DNA from: Aedes albopictus | Taxonomy: Eukaryota > Arthropoda > Insecta > Diptera > Culicidae | Length of the DNA stretch: 64,000 bases | Direction of reading: 5' to 3' | Assembly: GCF_035046485.1 (NCBI RefSeq) | Contig: NC_085138.1 | Coordinates: 292,374,256-292,438,255, forward strand | Shown here: positions 22,501-33,068 of the stretch, in pieces | How positions within the stretch are numbered: position 1 is the first letter of the stretch | How the letters are laid out: the number at the start of each line of letters is the position of its first letter | Translations under genes and position numbers: made by a program | Notes under the pieces: generated by a model | Database searches by the model: none | Seen by the model: the letters and a program-made list of their open reading frames with translations, nothing else | What the model was told of the DNA's origin: nothing

Positions 22501-23285
22501 TGGAAGAATCTCTGAAAAAAATCCAGATGGAATTTCTAGAGAAAATCCTGGACGAATTTCTGAAGGAATCCGTGAAGGGTTTCTTGAGGAAATTTCTGGA
22601 TGAATTGCTAACAGAATTAATGAAGGAACTCCCTGATTAATTCCAGGTGAAATACTTGGGGATATCCCTGAAGAAATTTATGGGGATATTTTTGGAAGAG
22701 TTTCTCAAGGAGACCCTGGAGGAATTCCTGGATGAATATATGAAGGAATAGCAGGAATCTCTGCCAAAATCCAAGGAGGAAGAATTCCTGGATTAATTCC
22801 TGGAAGAATGCCTAGGAATGCCTGGTGGAATTCTTGGAGAAATCCCTGAAGTAATTCCTGTAGAAATCTTTGGATGAATTTCTGTAGGAGTTTCTGGAAA
22901 AATCCTTAGAGGAACCCCTTGAAGAATTCCTGAATGAGTCCTGGGGAATTCCTGGAGCAATTCCTGGAGGAATATCTGCAAGAATCGCTGAAAGAAATCA
23001 TGGAAAATCTCTTCAAGAATGCTAGGAAGAATTCCTGGAGGAAATCTTGGTGGAATTCCTAAAAAAAACTCTGTAGGAATTGCCGGAACGAGAGGATACC
23101 CTGTAGCAGTTCCTGAAGAAATTCCTACAGGAATTCCTGAAGAAGCTGCAGAAGGAATCCCGGAAGCAATTTCAAGAGGAATTCCTAAGGGAATATCTAA
23201 AAAGTTCGTAAAGGAAATGCTAAATAAGTTCCTAGATGAGTTTCTTTGAGAATACAAGGAAAAAATCCTGAAGGAATTTAGGGTT
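19540..23285. repeat. Degenerate 12-bp satellite, opposite polarity
   Basis: The same satellite as at 1201-4130 but with the TGGAGGA polarity on the plus strand, so plus-strand frames read as acidic repeats such as EEFL and KSLE (for example 19969-20217, 22162-22640) and the minus strand as IPPG types. These look like coiled coils but are products of the 12-base period. A hAT-like element splits the array at 20289-21358. Both halves were one array, as the duplication at the insertion site shows. Confidence 0.9.
20289..21358. mobile_element. hAT-like non-autonomous element in the satellite
   Basis: 1070 bp with ends CAGTGCTTCCCAAACT and the inverse of CAGAGGTTCCCAAACT, flanked by a perfect 8-bp TCATGGAG (20281-20288, 21359-21366). 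Further in, both ends have ACCGCGG and GTGCGCCG blocks. No transposase frame; the interior is AT-rich with a TGAATGAATGAA run at 20457-20475. The 8-bp duplication, CAG start and GTTTCCCAAAC-type terminus fit hAT elements. Confidence 0.9.
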
Positions 23286-24339
23286 ATGGTCGCATTCACG
23301 CGAAAGCATTTACTACCAATTGGTCACGGCTCAGTATGTTTCACTCAGATCTTCCTAAATAGCTCATCGTTGAGGTATGAAGTCTTCGACTTGCTTGGAC
23401 TTGTCCTTGACCTTGTCAGCCCTTTCTCTCCCTGCTGCCTACTGTCATCATAGACTAATTTCAAGACCTCGTTGTACCAAAAGAAAACCATTAAATTTTG
23501 TGTGTCCAGCCCGGTACCCAATAATATTCATTACCGTGTATTTTTTCCGTGTAAATAACATTTTGTGTAAATTATATTTAGCGTGTTACACCGATCTGAC
23601 AGCAAATGACCAAAAATAAATTACGTAAGTGGGTACCGAGGATTGTTCACAATTTGCGAACTTGACTGCGGAAAAAATCGCGACCATGACGCCGCTGCTG
23701 TCATTGTAGTCGACACTGTAAAGACCCGCCAGACAGTGTTAGGAATACTCACTTGCAAGAGTTATACTCACTTGCTTCTATCTTAGTCCAGAAGCATGCT
23801 ATCAAAAAACGAGGGGCTTTTAGGTTTTTGTTTTATCTAAAAGTTTGCCGAATAAAGTAAAGGTTGCACACGCATACAAGTCGTGAGAGAGCTGTGAGCA
23901 CGATGTGAGTAAAATTAGTGTAATTTATACCCACCTTGTGCTCACAGCTCTCTCACGACTTTGGTCTGTGTGGGCGACATTTACTTTTTTGGTTTCGGAG
24001 AGATACAGACGTTGGCGCGAACCGTCATGTTTATTAACATTTTGTATGGCGCACAACCCGGCGCATGGGCTATCGGCGCACGAGTTGTTGGCCAGTAATG
24101 CGGATTTCAGAAAAGATTCGCTATATCAGCGATTCAGCAAGAAACATGTGTAATGAGGGTAGACGGTGGGCGGTGACGAGGCCACATGGGATTTTAGCAA
24201 TTCGACAGTTGTCTACCAGGGTATACTTAAAGAAAGCGAAGAACGGAGTCCTTACAGGCTAGGCAGCCAACTTCAAGCGTGCATACTAGCACTAGCCCCT
24301 CTTCGAAGACATATTGATCCCGTACGCAATAGGACAGAC
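23286..24339. other. No gene recognised; contains a strong hairpin
   Basis: Mixed-composition DNA. CGGTACCCA at about 23511 and TGGGTACCG near 23630 are inverted and may bound a 125-bp relic. ACTCACTTGC repeats at 23738 and 23756. A 24-bp perfect hairpin is at 23878-23961. Short frames here show no family features. Confidence 0.4.
23878..23961. repeat. Perfect 24-bp inverted repeat (hairpin)
   Basis: The arm AAGTCGTGAGAGAGCTGTGA (continuing GCAC) at 23878-23901 is repeated inverted at 23938-23961, with a 36-base spacer. No duplication flanks it that I can see. It may be the tip of a foldback MITE or a structured transcript segment. Confidence 0.85.
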
Positions 24340-24677
24340 CGGTGAAGTACTAGATTTGTAGTAATGAGCTGAATTTTAGTATATTGAGAAGGTCAATTCT
24401 CCGTTTCGGCAATGAAATTGTGCAAAAAGCGTAGGTATTATGTTTCGTTGCCTAATTTGGAGCTGTTTGAGCAAAACTGTGGGGAACAGTGTTGTTGTTT
24501 TCTCCATTTCTTGCAACATAAACAACATAGTTATCCAAAGTTTTGCTCAAACAGCATCAAATTAGGCAAGGAATCATAATACCCACGCTTTTTGGACCAT
24601 TTCATTGCAGAAACGGAGAATTTACCTTCTCACCATACTAAAATTCAGTTCATTACTACAAGTTTAGTACTACACCG
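24340..24677. mobile_element. Foldback MITE (CGGTGWAGTACTA ends)
   Basis: About 338 bp with two arms of roughly 150 bases that pair with few mismatches (for example GAGAAGGTCAATTCTCCG against its inverse at 24612-24630). The arms contain GCTGTTTGAGCAAAAC. No coding capacity. A half copy with only one arm lies at 32728-32835. The target duplication is not clear. Confidence 0.8.
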
Positions 24678-25992
24678 AACGTGCCCCATTGCGGTGGCTC
24701 CGGAGATTCGAAGCATATGGATGCAAGGAATCTAGCCGGCAAACTAGTTTTTCCTACAACGTTTGTGTCAAAGTGATCTCAGCCCTCCACTCTGGGCTAT
24801 ATTTTCAGCTGTTGACCAGTTTCCCGTAAAAATATACTAACGTCTTTCCAGATTTTTGTTTTTCATGCACTACATTCTATTGTTTCGTTTACTAAGGTGC
24901 CCTAATGAAATCATATTCAAATTCTATGAATCAGTGGAGGGATATTGTTGTAATCAACAAAAACTGTGAGCCTCGGTTGTTGATGTTATCCGTAATCTAA
25001 TCTAATCTAGTCTGTGTAGTAAACATCAGCAGCAGTAAAAGTATTTGCATTCGGTATCAACAAACTATCCGAAATCAGCATTCAATCCGATAAACAAACA
25101 AAATCCTATCAGTAGGTCCAAAAACAACGCATAAATTTCGCTGGAACTAATCCAAAACTGACCTGGCATAAATTTCCCTTCATTGGGAAACTCGAACGAG
25201 CTTCTACGCCCACCCAAGGGCTTTCGAAAATGTTGCTACCACCAATATTCCGGCAAGCATGTGCGCCCCATCACGTAACAGGTACCCACTTAACAACATT
25301 GCATTGATTCAAAGCGATACTGTGGCCGGCGATGCCGAACTACCTTTCCACGGTGAGATATTTTGCTCGTTAGACTCTCGAAGCGTAAAATTCACCAGCC
25401 AGCAGCACTCAAACTCAAACCAAAGTGTTCCGCTGCGGTGAGGTGTGTGGGGGTGGATAGCGGTGCCCCGCACGTATGTATGATGATGTGGTTTTAATGG
25501 AATCCGGTAAATGTTTGCATATTATTCGACAAACAAAACAGGTGTTTTGACAAACCAGCTTAATTAAATTTGTTTCTTGCTAGGTGGAGGTGTTTGGATT
25601 ATGCGAACCGACGAACATTTATTTGTCCGATGCTCAGTAGCTATAGCTGGGAGGGAAGTGGAACGAATTTTCAGCAAAGCTGCGACTGCTCGGACGGCAG
25701 ATAGATACGTATATGCAAATAAATTTGTTGCTCTCGCGTTTGGTTAGAGCGAGATGTTGTTCAGCTGAAACTATCAATTAATTTCAATTAGGTGCTTTAA
25801 TTTTTATTACTGTAATTAGTGTGCGATTTGTACAGTTGCGAATTGAATATGATCGGAAGTTTAGGATGACTCTTCAATAAATCAATTAATTTGGTTTTAT
25901 ATTAGTTATACATGGAGGCAGCACATCGATTGACCACCAACTGATGTAATTTAGGCTAAGTTATGGATCATAATTGAAATTCATTCAATATA
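24678..25992. other. Repeat-poor stretch, no gene assigned
   Basis: Moderate composition with TAATCTAATCTAATCTAG at 25001-25016 and a 60-codon frame at 25259-25441 with no motif. It has the look of host intron or intergenic DNA, for instance the AT-rich stretch at 25780-25990. Nothing firm. Confidence 0.4.
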
Positions 25993-26205
25993 GGGTATTG
26001 TACCATTTGGGCAGGTGTACCTTTTTTTTGCACTTGCCGCTATAACTAAGTCAATTTCAAACCGATTGATTTGATTTTTTGTACAGAGTTAGATACTGTA
26101 CGTGCCTAACTCTGTACAAAATTTCAAATCAATCGGTTTGAAATTGACTTAGTTATAGCAGCAAGCGCCCAAAATAGGTACACCTGCCCAAATGGTACAA
26201 GACCC
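25993..26205. mobile_element. TA-flanked 213-bp palindromic MITE
   Basis: Ends GGGTATTGTACCATTTGGGC and the near inverse GGTACAAGACCC, flanked by TA (25991-25992, 26206-26207). The two halves match along almost their whole length around a centre near 26100 (TACAGAGTTAG against CTAACTCTGTA). TA duplication fits Tc1/mariner mobilisation. No frame. Confidence 0.88.
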
Positions 26206-26207
26206 TA

Positions 26208-26583
26208 ATTTACATTATTAGGCATTGATTAAATCGTGGTTTTAGGTTTTGCTGTGAAGTATCGTTTTATAATATCCATCATAATGTAATGCAAATTCCC
26301 ACCCAGTGGACCCCTTTCGCAATGAGTCCGGGATGATGAATAAATCTGTGGTTTCGAATCGAATCGTATCGGTGTCTTATTTGCACTAGCGTGGGTCATC
26401 GGAACCGTTTTCTCAGATCAAAGATTTTTGGTTCCGTTTTGGGTCCTGAGTATCTGTGCAAAATTTGTGCACGATCGGTTGCGTCTTCACTTTGTGCATT
26501 GCAATTGAAACTTGTATGGGATTTTGTATGGGAAAACATACTTTTTGCATTTTTGTCATAAGTTGAAAAAGTTTGTCTGAAAT
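26208..26583. other. No gene recognised
   Basis: AT-rich then mixed sequence leading into the tRNA-like element. TTGTATGGGATTTTGTATGGG at 26513-26533 is a small direct repeat. I see nothing else. Confidence 0.4.
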
Positions 26584-27240
26584 GACGGGCTTGGTGGTCT
26601 AGTGGCTACCGCTTCTGATTCGTATGCAGAAGGTCATGGGTTCAATCCCTGGCCCGTCCCTTATCATCCTACTTTGTATCTTTCTATCCACTTTATCTCT
26701 CGCTCTCTCTCTCTTCTCTACATATACAACTCATGTATATTCATATGTTCATAGCCATCGCTAGAACCAGAAACGAATTGGAAAAAAGTCGTTTCCCTCC
26801 CTTCCAATTTCCACTCACAGCACAGTGTATATAACGCCTACAAGTTATGCAACCAAAGCGTGCTGTGCCGCATGACCTTCATTCACCACGCAATCTATCA
26901 CCTTACGAACACTATAAATAACTCCCTATCCATGGATCGCATCACCGACCCAACGGTGACTCCCAGATCTCCCATCCTTTCCGTCTAACAAATACCCCAG
27001 TCCGTGCTGCATGTGGAGATGCAGAGGTGATCTCGGTCTTTAGTAGCAACAACCAGCACACTCTAACATTCCTTTCCCTTCCCAACTGACTATAAGGACG
27101 TGGCCGGCGCCGGTATTGATCCAAAATGTATGAGCTGCTAGAATTGCACTTTGAAAATAAGTGGAGTGTCCAAGCCCTTCTGCAAAATGGTGAGTCGATA
27201 AGGAGAGCATCCAATATAGCTCTGGTCCTCACAAGTTCCT
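26584..27240 (+). mobile_element. tRNA-like SINE head and following body
   Basis: 26584-26658 resembles a tRNA: a perfect 7-bp acceptor pair GACGGGC / GCCCGTC, an A-box-like TGGTCTAGTGG and a B-box-like GGTTCAATCCC. The anticodon stem CTTCTG / CAGAAG leaves a 9-base loop and the T stem has one mismatch, so it is not a normal tRNA. A CT-rich stretch (26690-26720) follows. I infer a tRNA-derived SINE; where it ends and the RTE leader begins is uncertain. Confidence 0.6.
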
Positions 27241-28392
27241 ACCTCATGCTTCCACGGGTCAAACGATGACAAAGACCGCCAGCTAAGAGTTGTGTGCTTA
27301 GCTGGTAGTGCAGCCTGGGTACTGTTGTCCTTCTGACTTCAGCTAGATTGAGGAGGTACGATTCGAGTGTCTGTTCACCAAGGAGGTGCGGCTCAAACAG
27401 CGTCTGTTCTGGCATCCAGCGGCTGAGTAAGAAACGCTGCACCACGCCCAGCTAGATCCAAGGTGGTAGCCCCATCAGCGTGGTCGTCCCAGTGTTGGTT
27501 GGAACGTTAAACAGAACTGGCACGATGCCCTCCGGCGAGACAGGAGTGTTGGCGTAGGCCCAATAAGCCACCCGTAAAAATCCCCATTGCGAATAACATA
27601 GGAGAAAATACGATTCGATACAATCGGCAAAGACCCACGCGACGAAATAAGGACTACGATTGGAAACTTGGAACATGGAAATGCAAGTCACTAGGTTTCG
27701 CAGGATGTGACAGGATAATCTACGACGAACTACATCCCCGCAACTTCGACATCGTGGCGTTGCAGGAACTTTGTTGGACTGGACAGAAAGTGTGGAAAAG
27801 CGGGCATCGAGCGGCTACCATCTACCAAAGCTGTGGCACCACAAATGAACTGGGAACAGGATTTATAGTGTTGGGCAAGATGCGACAACGTGTGATCGGG
27901 TGGCAGCCGATCAACGCAAGGATGTGCATGTTGAGAGTTAAGGGCCGTTTCTTCAACTACAGCATCATCAACGTCCACTGCCCACACGAAGGGAGACCCG
28001 ATGACGAGAAAGAAGCGTTCTACGCACAGTTAGAGCAAACATACGATGGTTGCTCGCCGCGTGTTCGCGAACATACGCTCCAAATGACGGCAGCAGCATG
28101 GTAAGCTGCGCGACAACCAACCATTGCATCGGAACCATCATCGATCATCGTGACGAAGCACGTGCACTCACTCGAGCCGACGAAATAGCAGCGACCAACA
28201 GCGAGAGAGCGAGTGCCGTGAGTACCCACCGTGAGAGCAGTAGCGAGCGCCGCCGTCGTAGCCGCACCCGTCATCATCATCATCATTGACTGTCGTCACA
28301 GCTAGCGTAGTGATGGTGATTCCACACACGTCGCGTGGATTCTACGCGCGTGTGGAGCCTTCCACGTGATTCCAGAACACTGAATTTGTGGG

Positions 28393-28430
28393 TATAAATA
28401 TGCGACCCGTTCACAGTAACGAGTCAGTTT
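28393..28430 (+). promoter_or_regulatory. Core promoter of the solo LTR (TATA and initiator)
   Basis: TATAAATA at 28393-28400 is followed by GAGTCAGTTT, whose TCAGTT (28424-28429) matches the insect initiator, with the likely start A at 28426, about 33 bases from the TATA start. This spacing is close to typical. The R region would start here. Confidence 0.7.
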
Positions 28431-28518
28431 AAAATATCAAGTGATGAAGTGACAAGCGTACGCGTGGCTTGGACAACGCGTAGTGAAACTACCTAAGTGT
28501 AAATAGTTAGCAGTAGAG

Positions 28519-28524
28519 AATAAA
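28519..28524 (+). terminator. LTR polyadenylation signal
   Basis: AATAAA about 93 bases after the inferred transcription start, followed by a GTGAAAGTGAAAGTG run. The order TATA, initiator, AATAAA is that of an LTR with U3-R-U5. Confidence 0.65.
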
Positions 28525-28954
28525 GTAGTGAAAGTGAAAGTGCTCTAGTGATTATTTCCTCCCAATCCGAAATCCAATTCTCTATCTGCCGTGCCAATAC
28601 AGTCCAGTGCTTTCGCCTAAAATTGCTTGTGTTCATTGCCGAACACCGCGTGACGTGAAAATCGTTGTCGGCGACATGAACGCGCAGATAGGAAGGGAGG
28701 AAATGTACAGACCGGTAATCGGGCGAAACAGCCTGCACGCCGTATAACGGCCAGTATAACGCCGTATAACGGCCAGCGATGCGTCAACTTTGCAGTCTCC
28801 CGTGGTATGGTAGTCCGAAGCACCTTCTTCCCCCGCAAAGATATCCACAAAGCCACCTGGAGATCACCCGACCATCAAACAGAAAACCAAATCGACCACG
28901 TTCTAATCGACGGTAAACTCTTCTCAGATATAACCAACGTCCGCACATACCGCA

Positions 28955-31195
28955 GTGCGGAATATAGATTCGGATCACTACTTAGTTGCTGTATGCATGC
29001 GCTCAAAACTTTCGACAGTTATCACCACGCGTCGAAGTCGAACGCCGCGGCTCAACATCGAGCAACTTCGTAACTTAGAAGTGGCTCAAGACTACGCGCA
29101 GCAGTTAGCAGTGGCCCTACCAACGAATGAGCAGCTTGGCGCAGCTACACTTGAAGATGGCTGGAGGGACATCCGATCCGCCATAGGTAGTACCTCGGCT
29201 ACAGCACTAGGCTTCGCGACTCCGAATCACAGAAACGACTGGTACGACGACGAATGTGAACAGTTGAAAAACGAGAAGAATGCAGCATGGGCAAGAATGC
29301 TGCAACACCGTACGAGAGCGAATGAGGCACGTTACAAACAGGCGCGGAACAGGCAGAACTCAGTCTTCCGGATGAAGAAGCGCCAGCAGGAAGAACGAGA
29401 TCGCGAAGCGATGGAAGAGCTTTACCGCGCTAAGGACACACGAAAGTTCTACGAGAAGCTGAACCGCTCGCGCAGAGGCTTTGTGCCACAAGCCGACATG
29501 TGCCGAGATAATCACGGGAATATTCTAACGAGCGAGCGTGAGGTGGTCGAGAGGTGGCGGCAGCATTACGATGAGCACCTCAATAGCGACGTTGCAAGTA
29601 CCGAAGGTGGCGTGGTAACAGATCTAGGAGTATGTGCACAGGACGAAAGACTTCCGGCCCCTGACCTTCAAGAGATTGAGGTGGAGGTTGGCCGGTTGAA
29701 AAACAACAAAGCCGCTGGAGCAGATCAACTACCAAGCGAGCTTCTAAAATACGGTGGAGAAGCACTGGTGAGAGCACTACACTGGGTCATTACCAAGATT
29801 TGGGAGGAGGCAGTATTACCGGAGGAATGGATGGAAGGTATCGTGTGTCCCATCTACAAAAAGGGCGACAAGTTGGATTGCGGGAACTACCGCGCGATCA
29901 CACTACTGAGCGCTGCCTACAAGATACTCTCTCAAATTTTATGCCGCCGTCTATCACCGATTGCAAGAGAGTTCGTGGGGCAATACCAGGCTGGATTTAT
30001 GGGTGAACGCGCTACAACGGACCAGATGTTCGCCATCCGCCAGGTGTTGCAGAAATGCCGCGAATACAACGTGCCTACACATCACTTGTTAATCGATTTC
30101 AAATCGGCGTATGATACCATCGATCGAGAACAGCTATGGCAGATTATGCACGAATACGGATTCCCGGATAAACTGATACGGTTGATAAAGGCGACGATGG
30201 ATCGAGTGATGTGCGTAGTTCGAGTATCAGGGACACTCTCGAGTCCCTTCGAATCTCACAGAGGGTTACGGCAAGGTGATGGTCTTTCGTGCTTGCTGTT
30301 CAACATTGCTTTGGAGGGTGTAATAAGAAGAGCGGGGATAAACACGAGTGGGACGATTTTCACGAAGTCCGTTCAGCTGCTTGGTTTCGCCGATGATATT
30401 GATATTATTGCTCGTAAATTTGAGACGATGGCGGAAACGTACATCCGACTAAAGAGTGAAGCCAGGCAAATCGGATTAGTCATTAATGTGTCGAAGAAAA
30501 AGTACATGATGGCAAAGGGCTCCAGGGAGGAATCACCGCGCCCGCCACCCCGAATTCATATCGACGGTGATGAAATCGAGGCGGTTGAAGAATTCGTGTA
30601 CTTGGGCTCATTGGTGACCGACGACAACGACACCAGCAGAGAAATTCAGAGGCGCATTGTGGCAGGAAATCGTGCCTACTTTGGACTCCGCAGAACTCTA
30701 CGATCGAATAAAGTTCGCCGTAACACGAAGTTAACCATCTACAAAACGTTGATTAGACCGGTCGTCCTCTATGGGCACGAAACATGGACCCTACGTGCAG
30801 AGGACCAACGCGCCCTTGGAGTTTTCGAACGGAAGGTGTTGCGTACCATCTACGGCGGAGTGCAGATGGAAGACGGGACTTGGAGAAGGCGAATGAACCA
30901 CGAGCTGCATCAGCTGCTGGGAGAACCAACCATCGTCCATACCGCGAAAATCGGGAGGCTACGGTGGGCGGGTCACGTCATCAGGATGTCGGATAGCAAC
31001 CCAACTAAAATGGTTCTCGAGAGTCATCCGACCGGTACAAGAAGACGTGGAGCGCAGCGAGCTAGGTGGGTCGACCAAGTGGAGGACGATCTGCGGACCC
31101 TACGCAGAGTGCGGAACTGGAGACAAACAGCCATGGACCGAGTGGAATGGAGGCGGCTACTATGTATAGCAGAGGCCACCCCGGCCTTAGCCTGA
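28955..31195 (+). CDS. RTE reverse transcriptase and C-terminal domain (intact frame)
   Basis: 746 codons without a stop. It starts in the end of the endonuclease ([11 protein letters not shown]), then a basic linker, then the RT: NYRAITLLSAAYKILSQ (about residue 310), block A LIDFKSAYDTID (about 378), block B RGLRQGDGLSCLLFNIAL (about 437), block C LGFADDIDIIA (about 476) with the catalytic FADD. The C-terminus has RRRMNHELHQLLGEP, RWAGHVIRM and RRGAQRARW. It copies element RNA at a nicked target. The start codon is only the first ATG after a frameshift; the true protein begins in the broken endonuclease upstream, so it is unlikely to be active alone. Confidence 0.92.
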   Translation: MRNIDSDHYLVAVCMRSKLSTVITTRRSRTPRLNIEQLRNLEVAQDYAQQLAVALPTNEQLGAATLEDGWRDIRSAIGSTSATALGFATPNHRNDWYDDECEQLKNEKNAAWARMLQHRTRANEARYKQARNRQNSVFRMKKRQQEERDREAMEELYRAKDTRKFYEKLNRSRRGFVPQADMCRDNHGNILTSEREVVERWRQHYDEHLNSDVASTEGGVVTDLGVCAQDERLPAPDLQEIEVEVGRLKNNKAAGADQLPSELLKYGGEALVRALHWVITKIWEEAVLPEEWMEGIVCPIYKKGDKLDCGNYRAITLLSAAYKILSQILCRRLSPIAREFVGQYQAGFMGERATTDQMFAIRQVLQKCREYNVPTHHLLIDFKSAYDTIDREQLWQIMHEYGFPDKLIRLIKATMDRVMCVVRVSGTLSSPFESHRGLRQGDGLSCLLFNIALEGVIRRAGINTSGTIFTKSVQLLGFADDIDIIARKFETMAETYIRLKSEARQIGLVINVSKKKYMMAKGSREESPRPPPRIHIDGDEIEAVEEFVYLGSLVTDDNDTSREIQRRIVAGNRAYFGLRRTLRSNKVRRNTKLTIYKTLIRPVVLYGHETWTLRAEDQRALGVFERKVLRTIYGGVQMEDGTWRRRMNHELHQLLGEPTIVHTAKIGRLRWAGHVIRMSDSNPTKMVLESHPTGTRRRGAQRARWVDQVEDDLRTLRRVRNWRQTAMDRVEWRRLLCIAEATPALA

Positions 31196-31222
31196 TCGGT
31201 AAGGTAAGTACAATAAATAATC

Positions 31223-32727
31223 TTTGTTATGAGGGCTTACCCTTCTATGTTTGGTATACAATCCCTGTGATTTTGTCCATCCGGATTTTAAGTGGTCAAT
31301 GACTTAAGTGATGCCAAGTGGTGATTATTGAGTATAGATTATCGGAACTACAAGTGCAGTCAGTCTGGAATGGGTTGAAGCCCTTCTGAAACTACCTGAA
31401 ACCTTTCATGGGCGTTGACACTCCTCTGCAATCTCCTGAAACGTATTGGTACGCCTTTCAACACCACAGAAACCCTCCTGAAACCTCCGTAAACTCCCCT
31501 GAGAGCCTGTGAAGCTCCTTAAACTGAAACCTTCTGAATAGATACCCTGCACATATTCTAAAAATTGTCGAATGAGAAAACAAAAAGGAACTTCAGCTCA
31601 ATATTTGAAATTTAACCACTGAAGCACAACTAAAAACGATGCATCAAAGTATAGTTGTGACTTCAGTAAACCGATTAATCAGCAGTTGACCTTAATTAAC
31701 AAATCAACATTGAATTCTGGGAACCGAGTACATATGTTTCATACTCTATTGTTAAAAAAAGACTTTCATCAGTGATTCAAACAACCAGCAGATAGCTATT
31801 TCGTGAGAGGTGTTCGTTCCAATCAACCCTGGATGTAACTCGTCCATGTGTATTGAAAATCCATACGGAGAAAAACTATAACGCCAATATCACAGACATC
31901 AAGCGTGCATTTAGCTGGATGGGTGGCAAACCATGGTGAAATTGAATTTAGTTTTTTCTTTTTTTGTGCTCGCTCACACTATTTACGGGAAAGCACTTTT
32001 GATTACAGAAACGAATCAATGGAGAACATTTTCGCTGAATTGAAACCATTTGATCGAAGGAGAGCTGATGGGGCGGGATGAACTGACGAGATCTGTTTGA
32101 TGATTTTTGCACGTGCCCTGTGTGACATCAGCGTACTGCTGAAGACCGGTACATTTAAATCGAATCGGTTCCTACGTTGGATTACTGCTTGATTATTTGA
32201 TTGCGATCAAAAGAAACCTAAGCGCAGCAAAAGCAATCTACGGGAAGCATTTTCTCGACTCAGTGGCAAATTCGGCGGAAATAACCTGCCAACGGTGTTT
32301 GATCTGTGAGATATTTAAATGTCACAGTATGTCAAGCGGTTGACTAGATAGTGATTTTGGCATTTTGCATTTTCTGTTTCATGCGTGGAAGGATGTAGAA
32401 TGTAGGTACGTTAACTAAGTAACTGCTTGTTAAAATATATAGATGCCTATAGGCACAAATGATTAGCCAGGAAATCGTGATCGATGAAATATTCCCAGAT
32501 AAACTCTTTAGGGGTTTATGCTTATGCTTTATGTTCTGCTGAGAATTCTTGTGGAAGATAAATAATTCATTGTGTTCAGGCATACTACAACCTCAGTGAT
32601 GCTCAGCTTATCTTCGACTAATTTCCACTAAATTCAAAATCACATTTTTGATGAACATTTAGAAAAACACAAATGAAAAATACATAAAATCTGATACAAA
32701 ACAATATTTAATTATTGCTTACGAGAA
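31223..32727. other. No gene recognised; includes a CCTGAAACC minisatellite
   Basis: 31370-31535 is a degenerate repeat of CCTGAAACCT-type words, the reverse-complement kind of the repeat at 10690-10975. The rest is AT-rich with no coding signal; the 79-codon minus frame at 32344-32583 has no motif. Confidence 0.5.
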
Positions 32728-32835
32728 TAGGGCGCAGTGAAGTACTAAATTGAAAGTAGTGAGCTGGATTTTTGTATGGTGGAGATGATAAATTCTCCAT
32801 TTCTGCAATGAAATTGTGTAAACAGCGTGGGTGTT
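32728..32835. mobile_element. Half copy of the 24340 foldback MITE
   Basis: CAGTGAAGTACTAAATTG and the following stretch, through GATAAATTCTCCATTTCTGC to AGCGTGGGTGTTAT, match one arm of 24340-24677. The second arm is absent, so it is a truncated copy or a recombination remnant. A GC-rich unassigned stretch follows (32840-33050). Confidence 0.7.
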
Positions 32836-33068
32836 ATCGAAGCCAATCGTTGCCGTTAGCTGATATCCAAGTTTCCGGATCCGTTGGAACATATGATCAG
32901 AAAAGCGTCAGGTGTTAGCCGATCTCGGGGGGAAAAGCAACTGACGAAAATTTGCAAGAACCGGGCCCATGACCATCCTCTTATGAAGTGAACGTGTACC
33001 CACTACGCTGCGGGCCCCGGCAGCTGTGATGCCTTCCCATGAATTTAAGGAAAGATGACACATTCTAC

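Larger units (their letters stand above)
28062..28645 (+). mobile_element. Solo LTR of an LTR retrotransposon
   Basis: 584 bp starting TGTTCGCGAACA and ending CATTGCCGAACA, with TG...CA termini, flanked by CCGCG on both sides (28057-28061, 28646-28650). Removing it restores the RTE reading CSPR-RDVK. A TATA box, initiator and AATAAA lie in promoter-to-polyA order, fixing its orientation. A 5-bp duplication fits Pao/BEL or Ty3-type elements. Short frames inside, including one ending in CAT repeats, are not genes. Confidence 0.92.
27512..28954 (+). pseudogene. RTE endonuclease domain, split by an LTR
   Basis: The frame is open from about 27512 with DYDWKLGTWKCKSL, VALQELCWTG, INVHCPHEGR and FYAQLEQTYDGCSPR up to 28061; no ATG precedes the domain in this frame. 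After the LTR it resumes in register at 28646 with [15 protein letters not shown] tandem GCCGTATAACGGCCAG (28738 and 28761) replaces the expected SLHAVS-type run and adds a TAA. The frame then continues with CVNFAVSRGMVVRSTFF and QIDHVLIDG. One extra G near 28957 shifts it into the RT frame. Confidence 0.87.
27241..31222 (+). mobile_element. Nearly full-length RTE retrotransposon, second subfamily
   Basis: A long leader (about 27241-27510) is followed by endonuclease and reverse transcriptase frames and a short 3' end at about 31222 (AAGTACAATAAATAATC). The protein differs from the copies at 1-1000 and 43866 (for example INVHCPHEGR instead of INVHSPHSGS), so two RTE subfamilies are present. 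It is disrupted by a solo LTR at 28062-28645, a small stop-creating duplication near 28737-28780, and a one-base insertion near 28957. Confidence 0.9.

Noticed and set aside
26584..26658. Functional tRNA gene
   Set aside because: The acceptor stem is perfect but the anticodon loop is too long and the T stem has a mismatch; a SINE head fits better.
28020..28289. Frames rich in histidine, methionine or arginine
   Set aside because: They lie across the RTE/LTR junction and a short CAT run inside the solo LTR.
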